Notes under the pieces: model-generated
Told to the model about the DNA's origin: nothing
The model's input: the letters and a program-made list of their open reading frames with translations, nothing else
The model's database searches: none
Made by a program: the position numbers and the translations under genes
Source of the DNA: Flavobacteriales bacterium
GTDB taxonomy: Bacteria; Bacteroidota; Bacteroidia; Flavobacteriales_D; Crocinitomicaceae
Assembly (NCBI GenBank): GCA_013373595.1
Contig: JABXHO010000141.1
Span: 1 to 35,678 of the forward strand
Length of the DNA: 35,678 nt
Direction of reading: 5' to 3'
Part shown: positions 17,510-25,407 of the stretch, in pieces
How the letters are laid out: every line of letters starts with the position of its first letter
How positions within the stretch are numbered: position 1 is the first letter of the stretch

Positions 17510-17890
17510 TTAATCTAACTCTGAATCCACTCTGTTCAAAAACACATCCAACAACTCCGCAGGGGCGTGAAGTCCGTTAGAGTTTCTCCCGTGTCTTTGT
17601 TCACCCAATCGCGTTGTTTTTAGGTTGTACGTCCATAGGTCAAAATCAATCACGGCTTTTGCCCCTGATGGGGCTTGTTTTGGGTTGGGGTTGCTGAAGC
17701 CGAACCGCTCAAAAATTCGGTGTCCTTTCATTGCTTTGAAAATGGTGTACATGGCTTTTGAATAAAGCTTGGTATTTCCTTTTCGGTGCTTGTATTTCTC
17801 TACGGTTGGATCAGGAATTAGACTTAAAAAATTCTCGTTCCAACCGCTCATCAACCTCACCCTACCATTCAACACTCCTACTTCGTTCAT
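17510..17890 (-). CDS. Hypothetical protein
   Basis: About 126 residues from the ATG at 17890; the frame is also open upstream to 17932, which would abut the divergent esterase gene. The protein is basic, with the stretch SNPNPKQAPSGAKAVIDFDL and the tail HAPAELLDVFLNRVDSELD. I do not recognise a family. Codon use and composition look protein-like rather than like a shadow, and no other gene lies on either strand here. It could be a small stand-alone protein or the remnant of a larger one. It follows the island genes and precedes the conserved chromosomal genes. Confidence 0.5.
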   Translation of the reverse strand: MNEVGVLNGRVRLMSGWNENFLSLIPDPTVEKYKHRKGNTKLYSKAMYTIFKAMKGHRIFERFGFSNPNPKQAPSGAKAVIDFDLWTYNLKTTRLGEQRHGRNSNGLHAPAELLDVFLNRVDSELD

Positions 17891-17932
17891 TTCGAAAAAA
17901 CTCCTTATTTTCAGTCGACTAAAAATTACCAC

Positions 17933-19162
17933 ATGAAAACAACATTACTACTCGCTGCCTTGTTCGCAGCGACTACTTTTTCTTTCGGACAACACCCAAC
18001 GTGTGACGGATCGCGTTATTTGAACCCTACTTATTCGGTGGATCAAACGCTTGGCATTCAATACGGAAGCAATACAACCGTTGGCGGCAGCAACCAGGAT
18101 TTATTTCTTGACTTCTTCGAACCTAGTGGAGATGTAGCGACTGCTCGCCCCTTAATCATTTTGGCTTTTGGAGGAAGCTTTATCGGAGGAACACGTGACG
18201 ATATGCACCCATTTTGCGAGTATTATGCATCTCATGGATATGCGTGTGCAACGATCGATTACCGCCTTTACGACGGACCGCTTTTCCCTCTTCCCGACTC
18301 TACAGTGATGACAGACGAAGTGATCAAAGCATTGGGCGATATGAAAGCGGCTATTCGTTTCTTCAAGGAAGATGCTGCGAATGCTAATACGTATCGCGTA
18401 GATCCAGACTACATTATTGTAGGAGGAATTTCTGCTGGGGGAATTGTTGCTGCTCATGCAGGGATGCTAGACTCAACAGACGTTGTGGAGCCATACATCT
18501 TACCATTAGTTACGAATAACGGTGGTTGGGAAGGAAACAGCTCAGCGAACACGCAATATGATTCTGAAGTATTGGCCGTTTTGAATTACTCTGGTGCATT
18601 GAGAAGAACGGATTACATCGATCCTACAGACGTTCCCATTTTCTCTGTTCACGATGATAACGACGGAACTGTTCCTTACGCATTTGGATACGCATCCATT
18701 GCTACTTTCCCGATCATTAGCATGGAAGGGTCGTTCTTGATCGATCAAAAAGCGCAGGCGGAAGGAGTAACTTCTGAATTGATCACTTATGCAAACAGCA
18801 GCGGTCACGTGAGCTATTTCAGCGCAAACGCAACCACTACGGACACGATTCTTCAACGTTCATTGGAGTTCTTGTATCCACAAGTGTGTAATGCATCCGT
18901 TTCTATTGACCCAATTGAGGCACCGCTCGATTTTAGCGTATATCCAAATCCTGCACAAACGGAAATTACGATTAACGTAAAAAATGGTAGTGATTACCTA
19001 GTAAACATTTCCGATTTAGCGGGAAGATTAACACTTTCGAAAAGCATTACTGCTGGAGAAAACAAGATTTCGGTGGAGTCATTTAACTCAGGTGTATACC
19101 TCATCGAAGTAATCGATCAACAAAATGGAAAAAGCCTATTGAAACGATTGGTTGTGGAGTAA
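17933..19162 (+). CDS. Secreted alpha/beta hydrolase (esterase-like) with T9SS sorting domain
   Basis: A 409-residue exported esterase-like enzyme. The signal peptide is MKTTLLLAALFAATTFSFGQ. The hydrolase domain shows an oxyanion region (AFGGSFIGG), the nucleophile elbow GGISAGG with the catalytic serine, a candidate acid in HDDNDGTVPY and a candidate histidine in SSGHVSYF. The last 80 residues form a type A T9SS sorting domain: FSVYPNPAQTEITINV, then DLAGRLTLS, then SGVYLIEV and a terminal KRLVVE. It is therefore probably moved across the outer membrane and attached to the cell surface or released. The substrate is unknown. A strong terminator follows at 19206-19238. Confidence 0.93.
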   Translation: MKTTLLLAALFAATTFSFGQHPTCDGSRYLNPTYSVDQTLGIQYGSNTTVGGSNQDLFLDFFEPSGDVATARPLIILAFGGSFIGGTRDDMHPFCEYYASHGYACATIDYRLYDGPLFPLPDSTVMTDEVIKALGDMKAAIRFFKEDAANANTYRVDPDYIIVGGISAGGIVAAHAGMLDSTDVVEPYILPLVTNNGGWEGNSSANTQYDSEVLAVLNYSGALRRTDYIDPTDVPIFSVHDDNDGTVPYAFGYASIATFPIISMEGSFLIDQKAQAEGVTSELITYANSSGHVSYFSANATTTDTILQRSLEFLYPQVCNASVSIDPIEAPLDFSVYPNPAQTEITINVKNGSDYLVNISDLAGRLTLSKSITAGENKISVESFNSGVYLIEVIDQQNGKSLLKRLVVE

Positions 19163-19205
19163 TCTACCCTAGATATTTGAACTGATATTTTCAGTTATCC
19201 CATTT

Positions 19206-19238
19206 CGGGCTTGTGCTTTAGCAAGCCCGATTTTTTTT
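19206..19238 (+). terminator. Intrinsic terminator after the T9SS esterase gene
   Basis: CGGGCTTG (19206-19213) pairs perfectly with CAAGCCCG (19222-19229) around an 8-nt loop, and the stem is followed by an A and eight T residues. This is a textbook rho-independent terminator 44 bp after the stop codon. Confidence 0.92.
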
Positions 19239-19277
19239 GTGAAGCATCTTCTTGATAAAAGATCGGTGCCCTGCAAA

Positions 19278-19796
19278 TTAGATAAAGGCATTCGTACTGT
19301 CTGGCTTTGGACTAAACGCTTTAAAGTTATAGGTGCGTTCTGGCCATCCACCCTTTTTATCATTCGGCTGGACAGTAAATGTCGAATCGTTTTCAATGAT
19401 TGCCTTACTTTGAACCGTATGCATCCCCCGAAAAAGTACAGGGAACCAATTTTCGACAGTCAGTTCGTCATTATCTACCAAAAACAAGCCCCAGGCGAGC
19501 TTTCGATCGGCACTATTTGCATACGCATTCCCATTCACGATTTCAGCTTCAATCTCCGACAAGGATGTGTTGTGCTCTCTCTCGATACCCGGGAAAAGAA
19601 ACGTACCATCGCGATACAACACAACAATAGCGTAGCGCTGAACTCCTTCATCATCAATCACACTTGAATAGTAGTATCCATTCGTCTTTAGTTCGCTTCC
19701 GACGTAGAGTGTTTTTTGAAGTTCCATTGGTTTATCCTTCTTGCATGAGAGCAAGACCAATCCGAATAGTATAAAAGCTAGTTTTTTAATCGCCAC
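19278..19796 (-). CDS. Lipoprotein of unknown function
   Basis: A 172-residue protein with a lipoprotein signal: a basic start (MAIKK), the hydrophobic core LAFILFGLVLL, and a lipobox-like LLSC with the lipidated cysteine at about residue 18, followed by KKDKP. The mature part is beta-rich (YYYSSVIDDEGVQRYAIVV, then YRDGTFLF, then LTVENWFPVLF, then STFTVQP) and looks like a small beta-barrel or lipocalin-like sheet; I cannot name a family. The start appears to be GTG. It is convergent with the esterase gene, with the strong terminator lying between the two stops. Confidence 0.75.
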   Translation of the reverse strand: MAIKKLAFILFGLVLLSCKKDKPMELQKTLYVGSELKTNGYYYSSVIDDEGVQRYAIVVLYRDGTFLFPGIEREHNTSLSEIEAEIVNGNAYANSADRKLAWGLFLVDNDELTVENWFPVLFRGMHTVQSKAIIENDSTFTVQPNDKKGGWPERTYNFKAFSPKPDSTNAFI

Positions 19797-20000
19797 GCGG
19801 TTACGTTTTTAGCAGAAAAATGTTAGGAAGAAATCGCCAATCTCAAAAAACCACCTGAGAATGCATTGAAATACGTTCCGCTTTTTCTTCATAATACTGA
19901 TGCTTTACAAACAAAGGAATCCTACAATTACATCTCCAATGAGCGTTAGTGTGCTAATCAGACCATTAAAGAATTTCCCTATTCGTTTCCACATATTGGA

Positions 20001-21917
20001 TTAAAAATACTCATATTCCAAGATAGTTTCAACAGAATTCATGATTGCGACCTCAGCACGCTCTAGCAAATTTCCATTTTCGTCGTAGGTGAATTTCGTT
20101 TGTATATTGCCACTTGAAAGCCGGTCCATGTTTAAAATTTCCACGAGGCGACCGTTTCCATCGTATCGATAACGTTCTTCTATTATGTCACCCTGCGGAT
20201 TGGTTGTCGTGCGAAAAACATCTCTCCCCTGATAGTCAAAAAGAATCGTGGTTGTATCTCGCGAACTATACTGCCCCAAATAATTGGTGTACTTCTCCAG
20301 TTTCACCTTTCTCCCATCTTTCCAAAAATGCTCCTCCACTACATTTTCATCCGTTGTCCAATACTCCCCCCCATGAACGTCATACACTTTTAGCAAGCTG
20401 TCCATTTTATTGTATTCAAATCGCTCCTTCAGAAAATAGGTTTTGTGCAAGCCGTTTTCCTTCACCATCCGATTCAGAACCACACCCGACTTGTTGATAT
20501 CGAGCACCGAATCAATTTCACCTGCTTTATTCTGATAAACGTGTCGCATGAGGTTCGGCTTCCCGTTAATCGAAACGAAATAATGCTTTCCTCCTTTGTG
20601 CCTTCGAACGCGAACCGTATCACACGTGTAGTATTTTTGTCTCTTTGGTCTTCTTCCGAAATCTTCCGTGAGATCATCTATGACATACGTAGAGCAAAAT
20701 GCAGACTCAGCCAACCAACCCGAAACAATTTGATACTTTGCCAACACTTTCCCCGTAGAACTGTATCGATAAGCATATTGTTTCACATCCGCTTTTTCCC
20801 TCATCGCTTTCACTGAGCGCTTAAATCCCTTCACCTCACTTCGAAATTTCTCTGTGATGTTTCCCAAGGAATCAAACCGTTGGTAATCCACCCAAGTAGG
20901 TTGTTTTTCCCAGTAAGAAGTAATATAGATCAGCTTCGCTGTATCGCCCAAATACTCGGTTTCCATCAGTGAATTAAATGTATTTGCGCGTGCATAAACT
21001 TCCTTGATTTTCTCTCGTCCATTTTCGTAGGTGTACACCTCTCTTCGGTTAGACATGTTTTGACGTAGATTCTTCAAGTTCGTCATCAAACCACGCTCAT
21101 TGTATGCATACACATTGTATAACGTGTCCTTCTGATCGTGCCGCACAATTGCTCGTTTGATTAGTTGATCTTTGTCATCATAAAATGAATACCAACTGGA
21201 TTGATCTCCATAGTGAACGACTTTCTCCTTTCCATTTGCCAAGTATTCATATCTGGTTCGTGTATGTTCTCCTCTCGAATTGAACAAATCCTTGCGCACG
21301 AGCAACGTATCCTCTTTATACGTGTAGCGTTCATAAATAACTGTATCTCCACGAAAACCAAGATGCAAACGGCTTTTCACCAAGTTTTGCTCAGTGTAGG
21401 TTTGGAGATCTCGGTTCATGATTATTGAATCTTGTCGAATCTCCTGTCGTTCAACTACGTTGCCATTCTCATCCAGAAAACACGCGTAATGGGATGTGCT
21501 GTTTGGATTTTCCGCATTAAAAGAGCGCGCGATGTAATTACCATTGGGCAAGTATTCGTAGTGTACATAATCGTGTAGTTTACCCTCGTTGAAACGCTCA
21601 CTTTTCAACTTTCGCTGCTGATTATCATAAGTGTATTCCGTCCAGAAATATCGCTTATTCTTTAGAAAACCTGTTGAGTAAACCGTTAATCCATTTTGAT
21701 CAAATTCGTAGATACGGGAAGAGTCCGGCGGCAGTCCTTTCTCATCGTGATAGGCCGTCTTCGTTCGGATCACTATTCGCTTAATGCCATGTTTACGAAT
21801 AAACTCGGGAGAATGCTCATACAGTTCTTGTTGAGCACAGACAGCACTAGACACAAGACTAATGAGTACGCCTAAGAAACAGTTCCACTTTGAAGTCATT
21901 CTACTACGAAGATGCAT
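20001..21917 (-). CDS. Secreted YD/RHS-like repeat protein
   Basis: A 638-residue protein, or 632 if the ATG at 21899 is used, which gives a cleaner signal peptide (WNCFLGVLISLVSSAVCAQQ). The rest consists of many degenerate 20-30-residue beta-strand units such as EYTYDNQQRKLKSERFNEGK, RYEYLANGKEKVVHYGD and KFTYDENGNLLERAE. These resemble the YD repeats of RHS and wall-associated proteins, but there is no RHS core motif or toxin domain at the C terminus. It probably acts in the periplasm or at the surface; its function is unknown. No partner genes are adjacent. The 204 bp between it and the lipoprotein gene upstream hold nothing recognisable. Confidence 0.8.
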   Translation of the reverse strand: MHLRSRMTSKWNCFLGVLISLVSSAVCAQQELYEHSPEFIRKHGIKRIVIRTKTAYHDEKGLPPDSSRIYEFDQNGLTVYSTGFLKNKRYFWTEYTYDNQQRKLKSERFNEGKLHDYVHYEYLPNGNYIARSFNAENPNSTSHYACFLDENGNVVERQEIRQDSIIMNRDLQTYTEQNLVKSRLHLGFRGDTVIYERYTYKEDTLLVRKDLFNSRGEHTRTRYEYLANGKEKVVHYGDQSSWYSFYDDKDQLIKRAIVRHDQKDTLYNVYAYNERGLMTNLKNLRQNMSNRREVYTYENGREKIKEVYARANTFNSLMETEYLGDTAKLIYITSYWEKQPTWVDYQRFDSLGNITEKFRSEVKGFKRSVKAMREKADVKQYAYRYSSTGKVLAKYQIVSGWLAESAFCSTYVIDDLTEDFGRRPKRQKYYTCDTVRVRRHKGGKHYFVSINGKPNLMRHVYQNKAGEIDSVLDINKSGVVLNRMVKENGLHKTYFLKERFEYNKMDSLLKVYDVHGGEYWTTDENVVEEHFWKDGRKVKLEKYTNYLGQYSSRDTTTILFDYQGRDVFRTTTNPQGDIIEERYRYDGNGRLVEILNMDRLSSGNIQTKFTYDENGNLLERAEVAIMNSVETILEYEYF

Positions 21918-22054
21918 TAAACGAGAAAATCCACAAAAATCCTATCGAAAGTTCTATTCTAACATGACCTACATCATACTTTCTGAGCGATATTCCCCCG
22001 ACCTTTCTATTGTCAAAGAAAGACAGAAAATAGAACTAATAAAACAATCAGAAA

Positions 22055-22468
22055 ATGAAAAAGAGAGAGCCCGTTTCTAAGATTATGACATCAGATGTGA
22101 TCACGTTGAACCATACAGATAACCTCGATACTGCTGAGCAATTATTCAAAAAGAATAATATTCGACACATCCCTGTAGTGAGTGGTACATCGATTATCGG
22201 AATGCTCAGTTTAACAGATTTGCTTCGAATCAGCTTTGCAGATGCTGCGCAGGGTGGAGATGTTGACACAACCGTTTACAACATGTTCACGATTGAGCAA
22301 GTAATGGCAAAAAACATTGTGAGTATTGGTTCCGACGCAACAATCAAAGAGGCTGCAGAAATATTATCACAAAAGGAATTTCACGCTTTACCCGTTGTTG
22401 ACAACGGAGAGTTGGCAGGAATTGTAACGACCACAGATATGATTAACTATTTGTTGGATCAATACTGA
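22055..22468 (+). CDS. CBS-domain pair protein
   Basis: A 137-residue cytosolic protein made only of two CBS motifs. The first covers about residues 8-65 (VSKIMTSDVITLNHTDNLDT, then IRHIPVVSGTSIIGMLSLTDL) and the second about 80-137 (VMAKNIVSIGSDATIKEAAE, then FHALPVVDNGELAGIVTTTD). Tandem CBS motifs bind adenosyl nucleotides such as AMP, ATP or AdoMet and act as energy or ligand sensors. There is no attached enzyme or transporter domain, so the partner is unknown. A strong terminator follows at 22490-22528. Confidence 0.93.
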   Translation: MKKREPVSKIMTSDVITLNHTDNLDTAEQLFKKNNIRHIPVVSGTSIIGMLSLTDLLRISFADAAQGGDVDTTVYNMFTIEQVMAKNIVSIGSDATIKEAAEILSQKEFHALPVVDNGELAGIVTTTDMINYLLDQY

Positions 22469-22489
22469 AGACACACCAACTACTACGCA

Positions 22490-22528
22490 AACGCCCCTTC
22501 GATCATACAGATTGAAAGGGCGTTTTTT
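22490..22528 (+). terminator. Intrinsic terminator after the CBS gene
   Basis: AACGCCCCTTC (from 22490) pairs with GAAAGGGCGTT, with one mismatch, followed by a run of six T residues ending near 22528. On the opposite strand the same stem lies downstream of the small basic ORF at 22549-22659, but its T run there is weak. Confidence 0.88.
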
Positions 22529-22548
22529 GGTTTAGTTGACAGGTCAGG

Positions 22549-22659
22549 TTACTTTGCTTTTCCGCCCGATTTTGAAGTTTTATTTCCTCTCCTCTTTCCC
22601 GATTTCTTTTTAAACTTCTTGCTCGGAGCATTTTCTAACTTTTCATTTGATCCTCCCAT
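22549..22659 (-). CDS. Possible small, very basic protein (36 aa)
   Basis: A short frame running ATG to TAA with a strikingly lysine- and arginine-rich product: MGGSNEKLENAPSKKFKKKS, then GKRRGNKTSKSGGKAK. It has 13 lysines or arginines in its C-terminal 23 residues. The composition resembles small ribosome-associated or nucleic-acid-binding proteins, but it does not match the ribosomal protein THX pattern as I know it. It sits alone between the CBS gene terminator and yceH, divergent from the latter, in a region with no other candidate gene. Confidence 0.45.
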   Translation of the reverse strand: MGGSNEKLENAPSKKFKKKSGKRRGNKTSKSGGKAK

Positions 22660-22845
22660 ATCTACTTGTTTTTTGCTTACTCAAGATCAGAAATCTAAAT
22701 TGAAAAAATTGAGCTTCCGATTATTCGACCAGCCCACTTGATTTTTCGTTAGAAGTGTTAAATCATCTGAATCTTTGATCTCGTTCTGCATCGGCTTCTA
22801 CCACATTTTCTCCTATCTTTAAAATCCAAACCGTAAAAAACAACC

Positions 22846-23487
22846 ATGAGCGAATTAGTTGTACTCGACGCTATTGAACAGCGCATTTTAGGCGTTTTAT
22901 TGGAAAAGGAAAAAACTGTTCCTGACACCTACCCCATGACAGTAAATGGAATTCTCACAGCCTGCAATCAGAAGTCGGCTCGAAACCCCGTAATGTCGAT
23001 CGATCAGGAAATGGTACAAGTGGGAATTGATAGTTTACGTTCGAAAGGATTGGTCAATACCGTGACAGGAGCTGGAAGCCGAACACTGAAATACAAGCAT
23101 AATGCTCCTGCCAATTTGGATATCGGAGAAGACGAAGAAGCTGTTCTCTGCTTGCTCTTGCTGCGCGGTCCACTGACATCTGGCGAAGTGAATAGTAATA
23201 GCGGTCGATTGTTTGATTTTGAAAATCTGGATGCTGTTCAGCAATGCATGTCGGATTTAGCGGAAAGAGAACTACCACTGATTCAGCGTTTACCTCGAAA
23301 ATCAGGGCAAAAAGAAGCACGCTACGCGCATTGTTTAGGAGGAGAAATTGACCTTGAAAGCTTCGAAGAAGAAGAAAACACCAGTTTCGCACCTGTTTCC
23401 AACTATGAAAAGCGACTCTCTGAACTAGAACAAGAAGTCGCAGAACTGAAGGCAAAGATGGAGCGTTTGAGTGATTTATTGGATTGA
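22846..23487 (+). CDS. yceH: YceH family protein (DUF480)
   Basis: A 213-residue protein matching the DUF480/YceH family throughout. It begins VVLDAIEQRILGVLLEKEKT followed by VPDTYPMTVNGILTACNQK and SARNPVM; a second winged-helix domain carries LLLRGPLTSGEVNSNSGRLF. The last 30 residues form a coiled coil (EKRLSELEQEVAELKAKMER). YceH consists of two winged-helix domains; its precise function is not settled. It stands alone, convergent with the fasciclin gene. The start is the only sensible ATG, immediately before the conserved N terminus. Confidence 0.95.
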   Translation: MSELVVLDAIEQRILGVLLEKEKTVPDTYPMTVNGILTACNQKSARNPVMSIDQEMVQVGIDSLRSKGLVNTVTGAGSRTLKYKHNAPANLDIGEDEEAVLCLLLLRGPLTSGEVNSNSGRLFDFENLDAVQQCMSDLAERELPLIQRLPRKSGQKEARYAHCLGGEIDLESFEEEENTSFAPVSNYEKRLSELEQEVAELKAKMERLSDLLD

Positions 23488-23543
23488 TCTCCCAAACAAA
23501 GGAGGATTGAAAAAATCTTCCTTTAAAAACATAAACGTACAAA

Positions 23544-23564
23544 GGGGGCCCTTTCGAGCCCCCC
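23544..23564. terminator. GC-rich hairpin between convergent genes
   Basis: GGGGGC at 23544-23549 pairs with GCCCCC at 23558-23563. It lies between the convergent yceH and fasciclin genes. No long T run follows on either strand (only TTTG on the minus strand), so it may be a weak bidirectional terminator. Confidence 0.5.
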
Positions 23565-23567
23565 ACG

Positions 23568-23592
23568 CTAACCTAACCTAACCTAACCTAAC
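23568..23592. repeat. Tandem pentanucleotide repeat (CTAAC x5)
   Basis: Five uninterrupted copies of CTAAC lie in the gap between the convergent yceH and fasciclin genes. It is a simple-sequence tract, probably prone to slippage, but outside any coding region and too far from a promoter to suggest phase variation. Confidence 0.95.
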
Positions 23593-23608
23593 TGTTGAAA
23601 AGAAGATT

Positions 23609-24157
23609 TTATTTAGGAAGAACCACGGAATCAATTACGTGGATCACTCCGTTTGATTGATACACATCGTATACTGAGATATTGGCTTTTCCTCCGTTCT
23701 CATCTGTGAGCATAATATTGTGATCACCATTCATGGATGCTGTTAGCTTTCCACCGTTCAATGATGTTAATGTTGCTTTTCCTTTTCCTGATTTAATCAA
23801 TTTGGCAATTGCATCGAAATCATACGATCCTGAAACGACGTGATACGTCAATACGTTCGTTAATGCGCCCTTGTTTTCTGGCTTAAGTAATGTAGCTACC
23901 GTTCCTTCCGGCAAATTCTCAAATGCATCATTTACTGGAGCAAAAACAGTAAACGGTCCATCACCTTGAAGCGCACCCACTAAGTCTGCAGCTTTTACTG
24001 CGGCAACGAGTGTTGTGTGGTCCTCTGAATTTACTGCATTCTCAACGATATTCTTCTTTGGATACATTTGCTCTCCACCTACCATTGTTGTTTGTGCGAA
24101 ACTTGACGCTGTCATTAATAATCCAAATACTGCTGCTGTTAGAATGTTCTTTTTCAT
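23609..24157 (-). CDS. Secreted fasciclin (FAS1) domain protein
   Basis: A 182-residue exported protein with one FAS1 domain. The signal peptide is MKKNILTAAVFGLLMTASSFA. The domain shows the H1 motif DGPFTVFAPVNDAFENLP and the H2-region LTYHVVSGSYD, and ends IHVIDSVVLPK. FAS1 domains mediate adhesion or bind small ligands at the cell surface. There is no T9SS sorting domain, lipobox or membrane anchor, so it is probably periplasmic or secreted. It is a single-gene unit; the 277 bp upstream are very A/T-rich. Confidence 0.95.
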   Translation of the reverse strand: MKKNILTAAVFGLLMTASSFAQTTMVGGEQMYPKKNIVENAVNSEDHTTLVAAVKAADLVGALQGDGPFTVFAPVNDAFENLPEGTVATLLKPENKGALTNVLTYHVVSGSYDFDAIAKLIKSGKGKATLTSLNGGKLTASMNGDHNIMLTDENGGKANISVYDVYQSNGVIHVIDSVVLPK

Positions 24158-24382
24158 CTTGTTTGTTTTTTAGTTTTAATTAAATGCTTGTTCTAGTCTG
24201 ATTTAGCTTTGTTGTTAAATTCGACATACATACGCCCCTACTTTCGATTTGGATTTTTGAAAAGCAAAAAAAATTAATCAATACAACATAAAAACCATAT
24301 AACAAACTGAAAAACAATGGTTTGAAATGAAATATTTTTTTTAAAAAAAAGTATCGAATGATAAAGAAGGAAGGATAGAGAC

Positions 24383-24416
24383 AAAAAAAAGTCCTGACGA
24401 ATAAACGCCAAGACTT
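24383..24416 (-). terminator. Intrinsic terminator after the metal-binding lipoprotein gene
   Basis: Read on the minus strand, AAGTCTTG (24416-24409) pairs with CAGGACTT (24396-24389) with one G-U pair, followed by a run of eight T residues. It lies just downstream of the stop at 24435. Confidence 0.82.
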
Positions 24417-24434
24417 CAATCATTTCTGTTCTCC

Positions 24435-24701
24435 TTAAAGGATTTCCATTTCTTTACCACATTTTACACACGGACCGGGCTTGTCGTAAACAGGACCGTT
24501 TTCGCAATCATCAGGACATTGATACGAAACACTTGGATCAATCGTATCTGTATCTCCACCTTCTTGTATATCTTCTTTTGCTTCTTCGAGTTGCTTTTCC
24601 AAATCGTTGGCAGCCTCTTCCATGCCACTTGTATCCACAGAGCAAGCGGTGAAACCAAGGCTAGCAACTACTGCTGCAATCATTAAAACTCTTTTTCTCA
24701 T
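24435..24701 (-). CDS. Small lipoprotein with CPxxC-type metal-binding motif
   Basis: An 88-residue lipoprotein from the ATG at 24701; the frame extends upstream, but the signal peptide begins here (MRKRVLMIAAVVASLGFTAC, cysteine at residue 20 as lipidation site). The middle is an acidic helix (EEAANDLEKQLEEAKEDIQE). The C terminus carries YQCPDDCENGPVYDKPGP followed by CVKCGKEMEIL, the Cys-Pro-x2-Cys...Cys-x2-Cys-Gly pattern of the heavy-metal-binding domain found in efflux proteins and small Bacteroidota lipoproteins. It probably binds zinc or copper outside the inner membrane; no efflux genes are adjacent. Confidence 0.82.
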   Translation of the reverse strand: MRKRVLMIAAVVASLGFTACSVDTSGMEEAANDLEKQLEEAKEDIQEGGDTDTIDPSVSYQCPDDCENGPVYDKPGPCVKCGKEMEIL

Positions 24702-24782
24702 CGGAATTTCTTTTGGTAATTTTCGTAATGGACACAAGATAGAGATTGGAAGAACCAAAGTCAAGTGTCAAGCGAGCACAAA

Positions 24783-25187
24783 TCAGTTGAGAGCATCTTG
24801 TGTGTAATTTCTGAGCCAAGTCATCGCTTTTTCTTTATCAGTAAAGAATTTGGTCGGAACGCTTGGCTGGAAAAATCCTGTGTACAGATTGGCTCCTAAT
24901 TTCTCAATTTGATCACGTACCAAAATACCTGTTGCTGTGAGACATTCCATTGCGGGCCCAGTTGACAAGTAGCGGTTCGCAGCTCGATCCATTTTTGTTG
25001 CTTTACCCAATTCAACATACAAAGGACGCGCAACTCCTGCCGAAACCTTCAATCGATCGGCTACTATTTGCTTCGCCACTGGTAAATCTAAATGCCTAAA
25101 GGTTGACTTAAATATTTCGTGTACAACACCATATTCATCGATCCAGTATTCACAAAAATCATTTTCGAGATAAGCATTCTTTTGCAT
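24783..25187 (-). CDS. STAS/SpoIIAA-like protein
   Basis: A 134-residue protein with the layout of a SpoIIAA-like/STAS fold: an N-terminal sheet (FCEYWIDEYGVVHEIFK), a helix with LDLPVAKQIVADRLKV, a central strand (RPLYVELGKA), a helix, and a C-terminal PTKFFTDKEKAMTWLRNYT that is characteristic of this group. Such proteins occur often in Bacteroidota, usually alone; their role is unknown. It diverges from the synthase gene at 25408, with 220 bp between the starts, and there is no evident promoter for it. Confidence 0.7.
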   Translation of the reverse strand: MQKNAYLENDFCEYWIDEYGVVHEIFKSTFRHLDLPVAKQIVADRLKVSAGVARPLYVELGKATKMDRAANRYLSTGPAMECLTATGILVRDQIEKLGANLYTGFFQPSVPTKFFTDKEKAMTWLRNYTQDALN

Positions 25188-25349
25188 TGAGAGTATTTTT
25201 TTAGCGTAGGGAGCCTAATTTAAGCGTGAATGAAATTAACAACAGATTACACATCTTATTCACAACTCACCCAAATTTAGCAAGGATATTCTTATTATTG
25301 AATTAATTTACGGACTATTCTACTATCGTTTCTCAAAAAAAATTGACAG

Positions 25350-25363
25350 ATTCCATATGGAAT
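25350..25363. promoter_or_regulatory. 14-bp perfect palindrome upstream of the synthase gene
   Basis: ATTCCATATGGAAT at 25350-25363 is a perfect dyad 44 bp before the ATG of the fused synthase. Its size and place fit an operator for a dimeric regulator. No regulator gene is adjacent and no second copy was seen, so the function is a guess. Confidence 0.4.
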
Positions 25364-25407
25364 TGATAGTCTGAGTAGTCTCTTTTGTTTTATCATATAG
25401 GGCACCA

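Noticed and set aside
20001-21917. RHS toxin
   Set aside because: Degenerate YD-like units are present, but there is no RHS core motif, no variable C-terminal toxin domain and no immunity gene next to it.
23568-23592. Telomere-like repeat suggesting a linear replicon end
   Set aside because: Only five units, internal to the window, with ordinary genes on both sides.
24335-24350. T8A8 perfect palindrome
   Set aside because: Simple homopolymer runs in A/T-rich DNA; no flanking structure to suggest an operator or terminator.
24180-24419. 79-residue minus-strand frame upstream of the fasciclin gene
   Set aside because: It lies in extremely A/T-rich intergenic DNA, is dominated by Phe, Leu and Tyr from T runs, and runs over the terminator at 24383-24416. 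No protein-like features.
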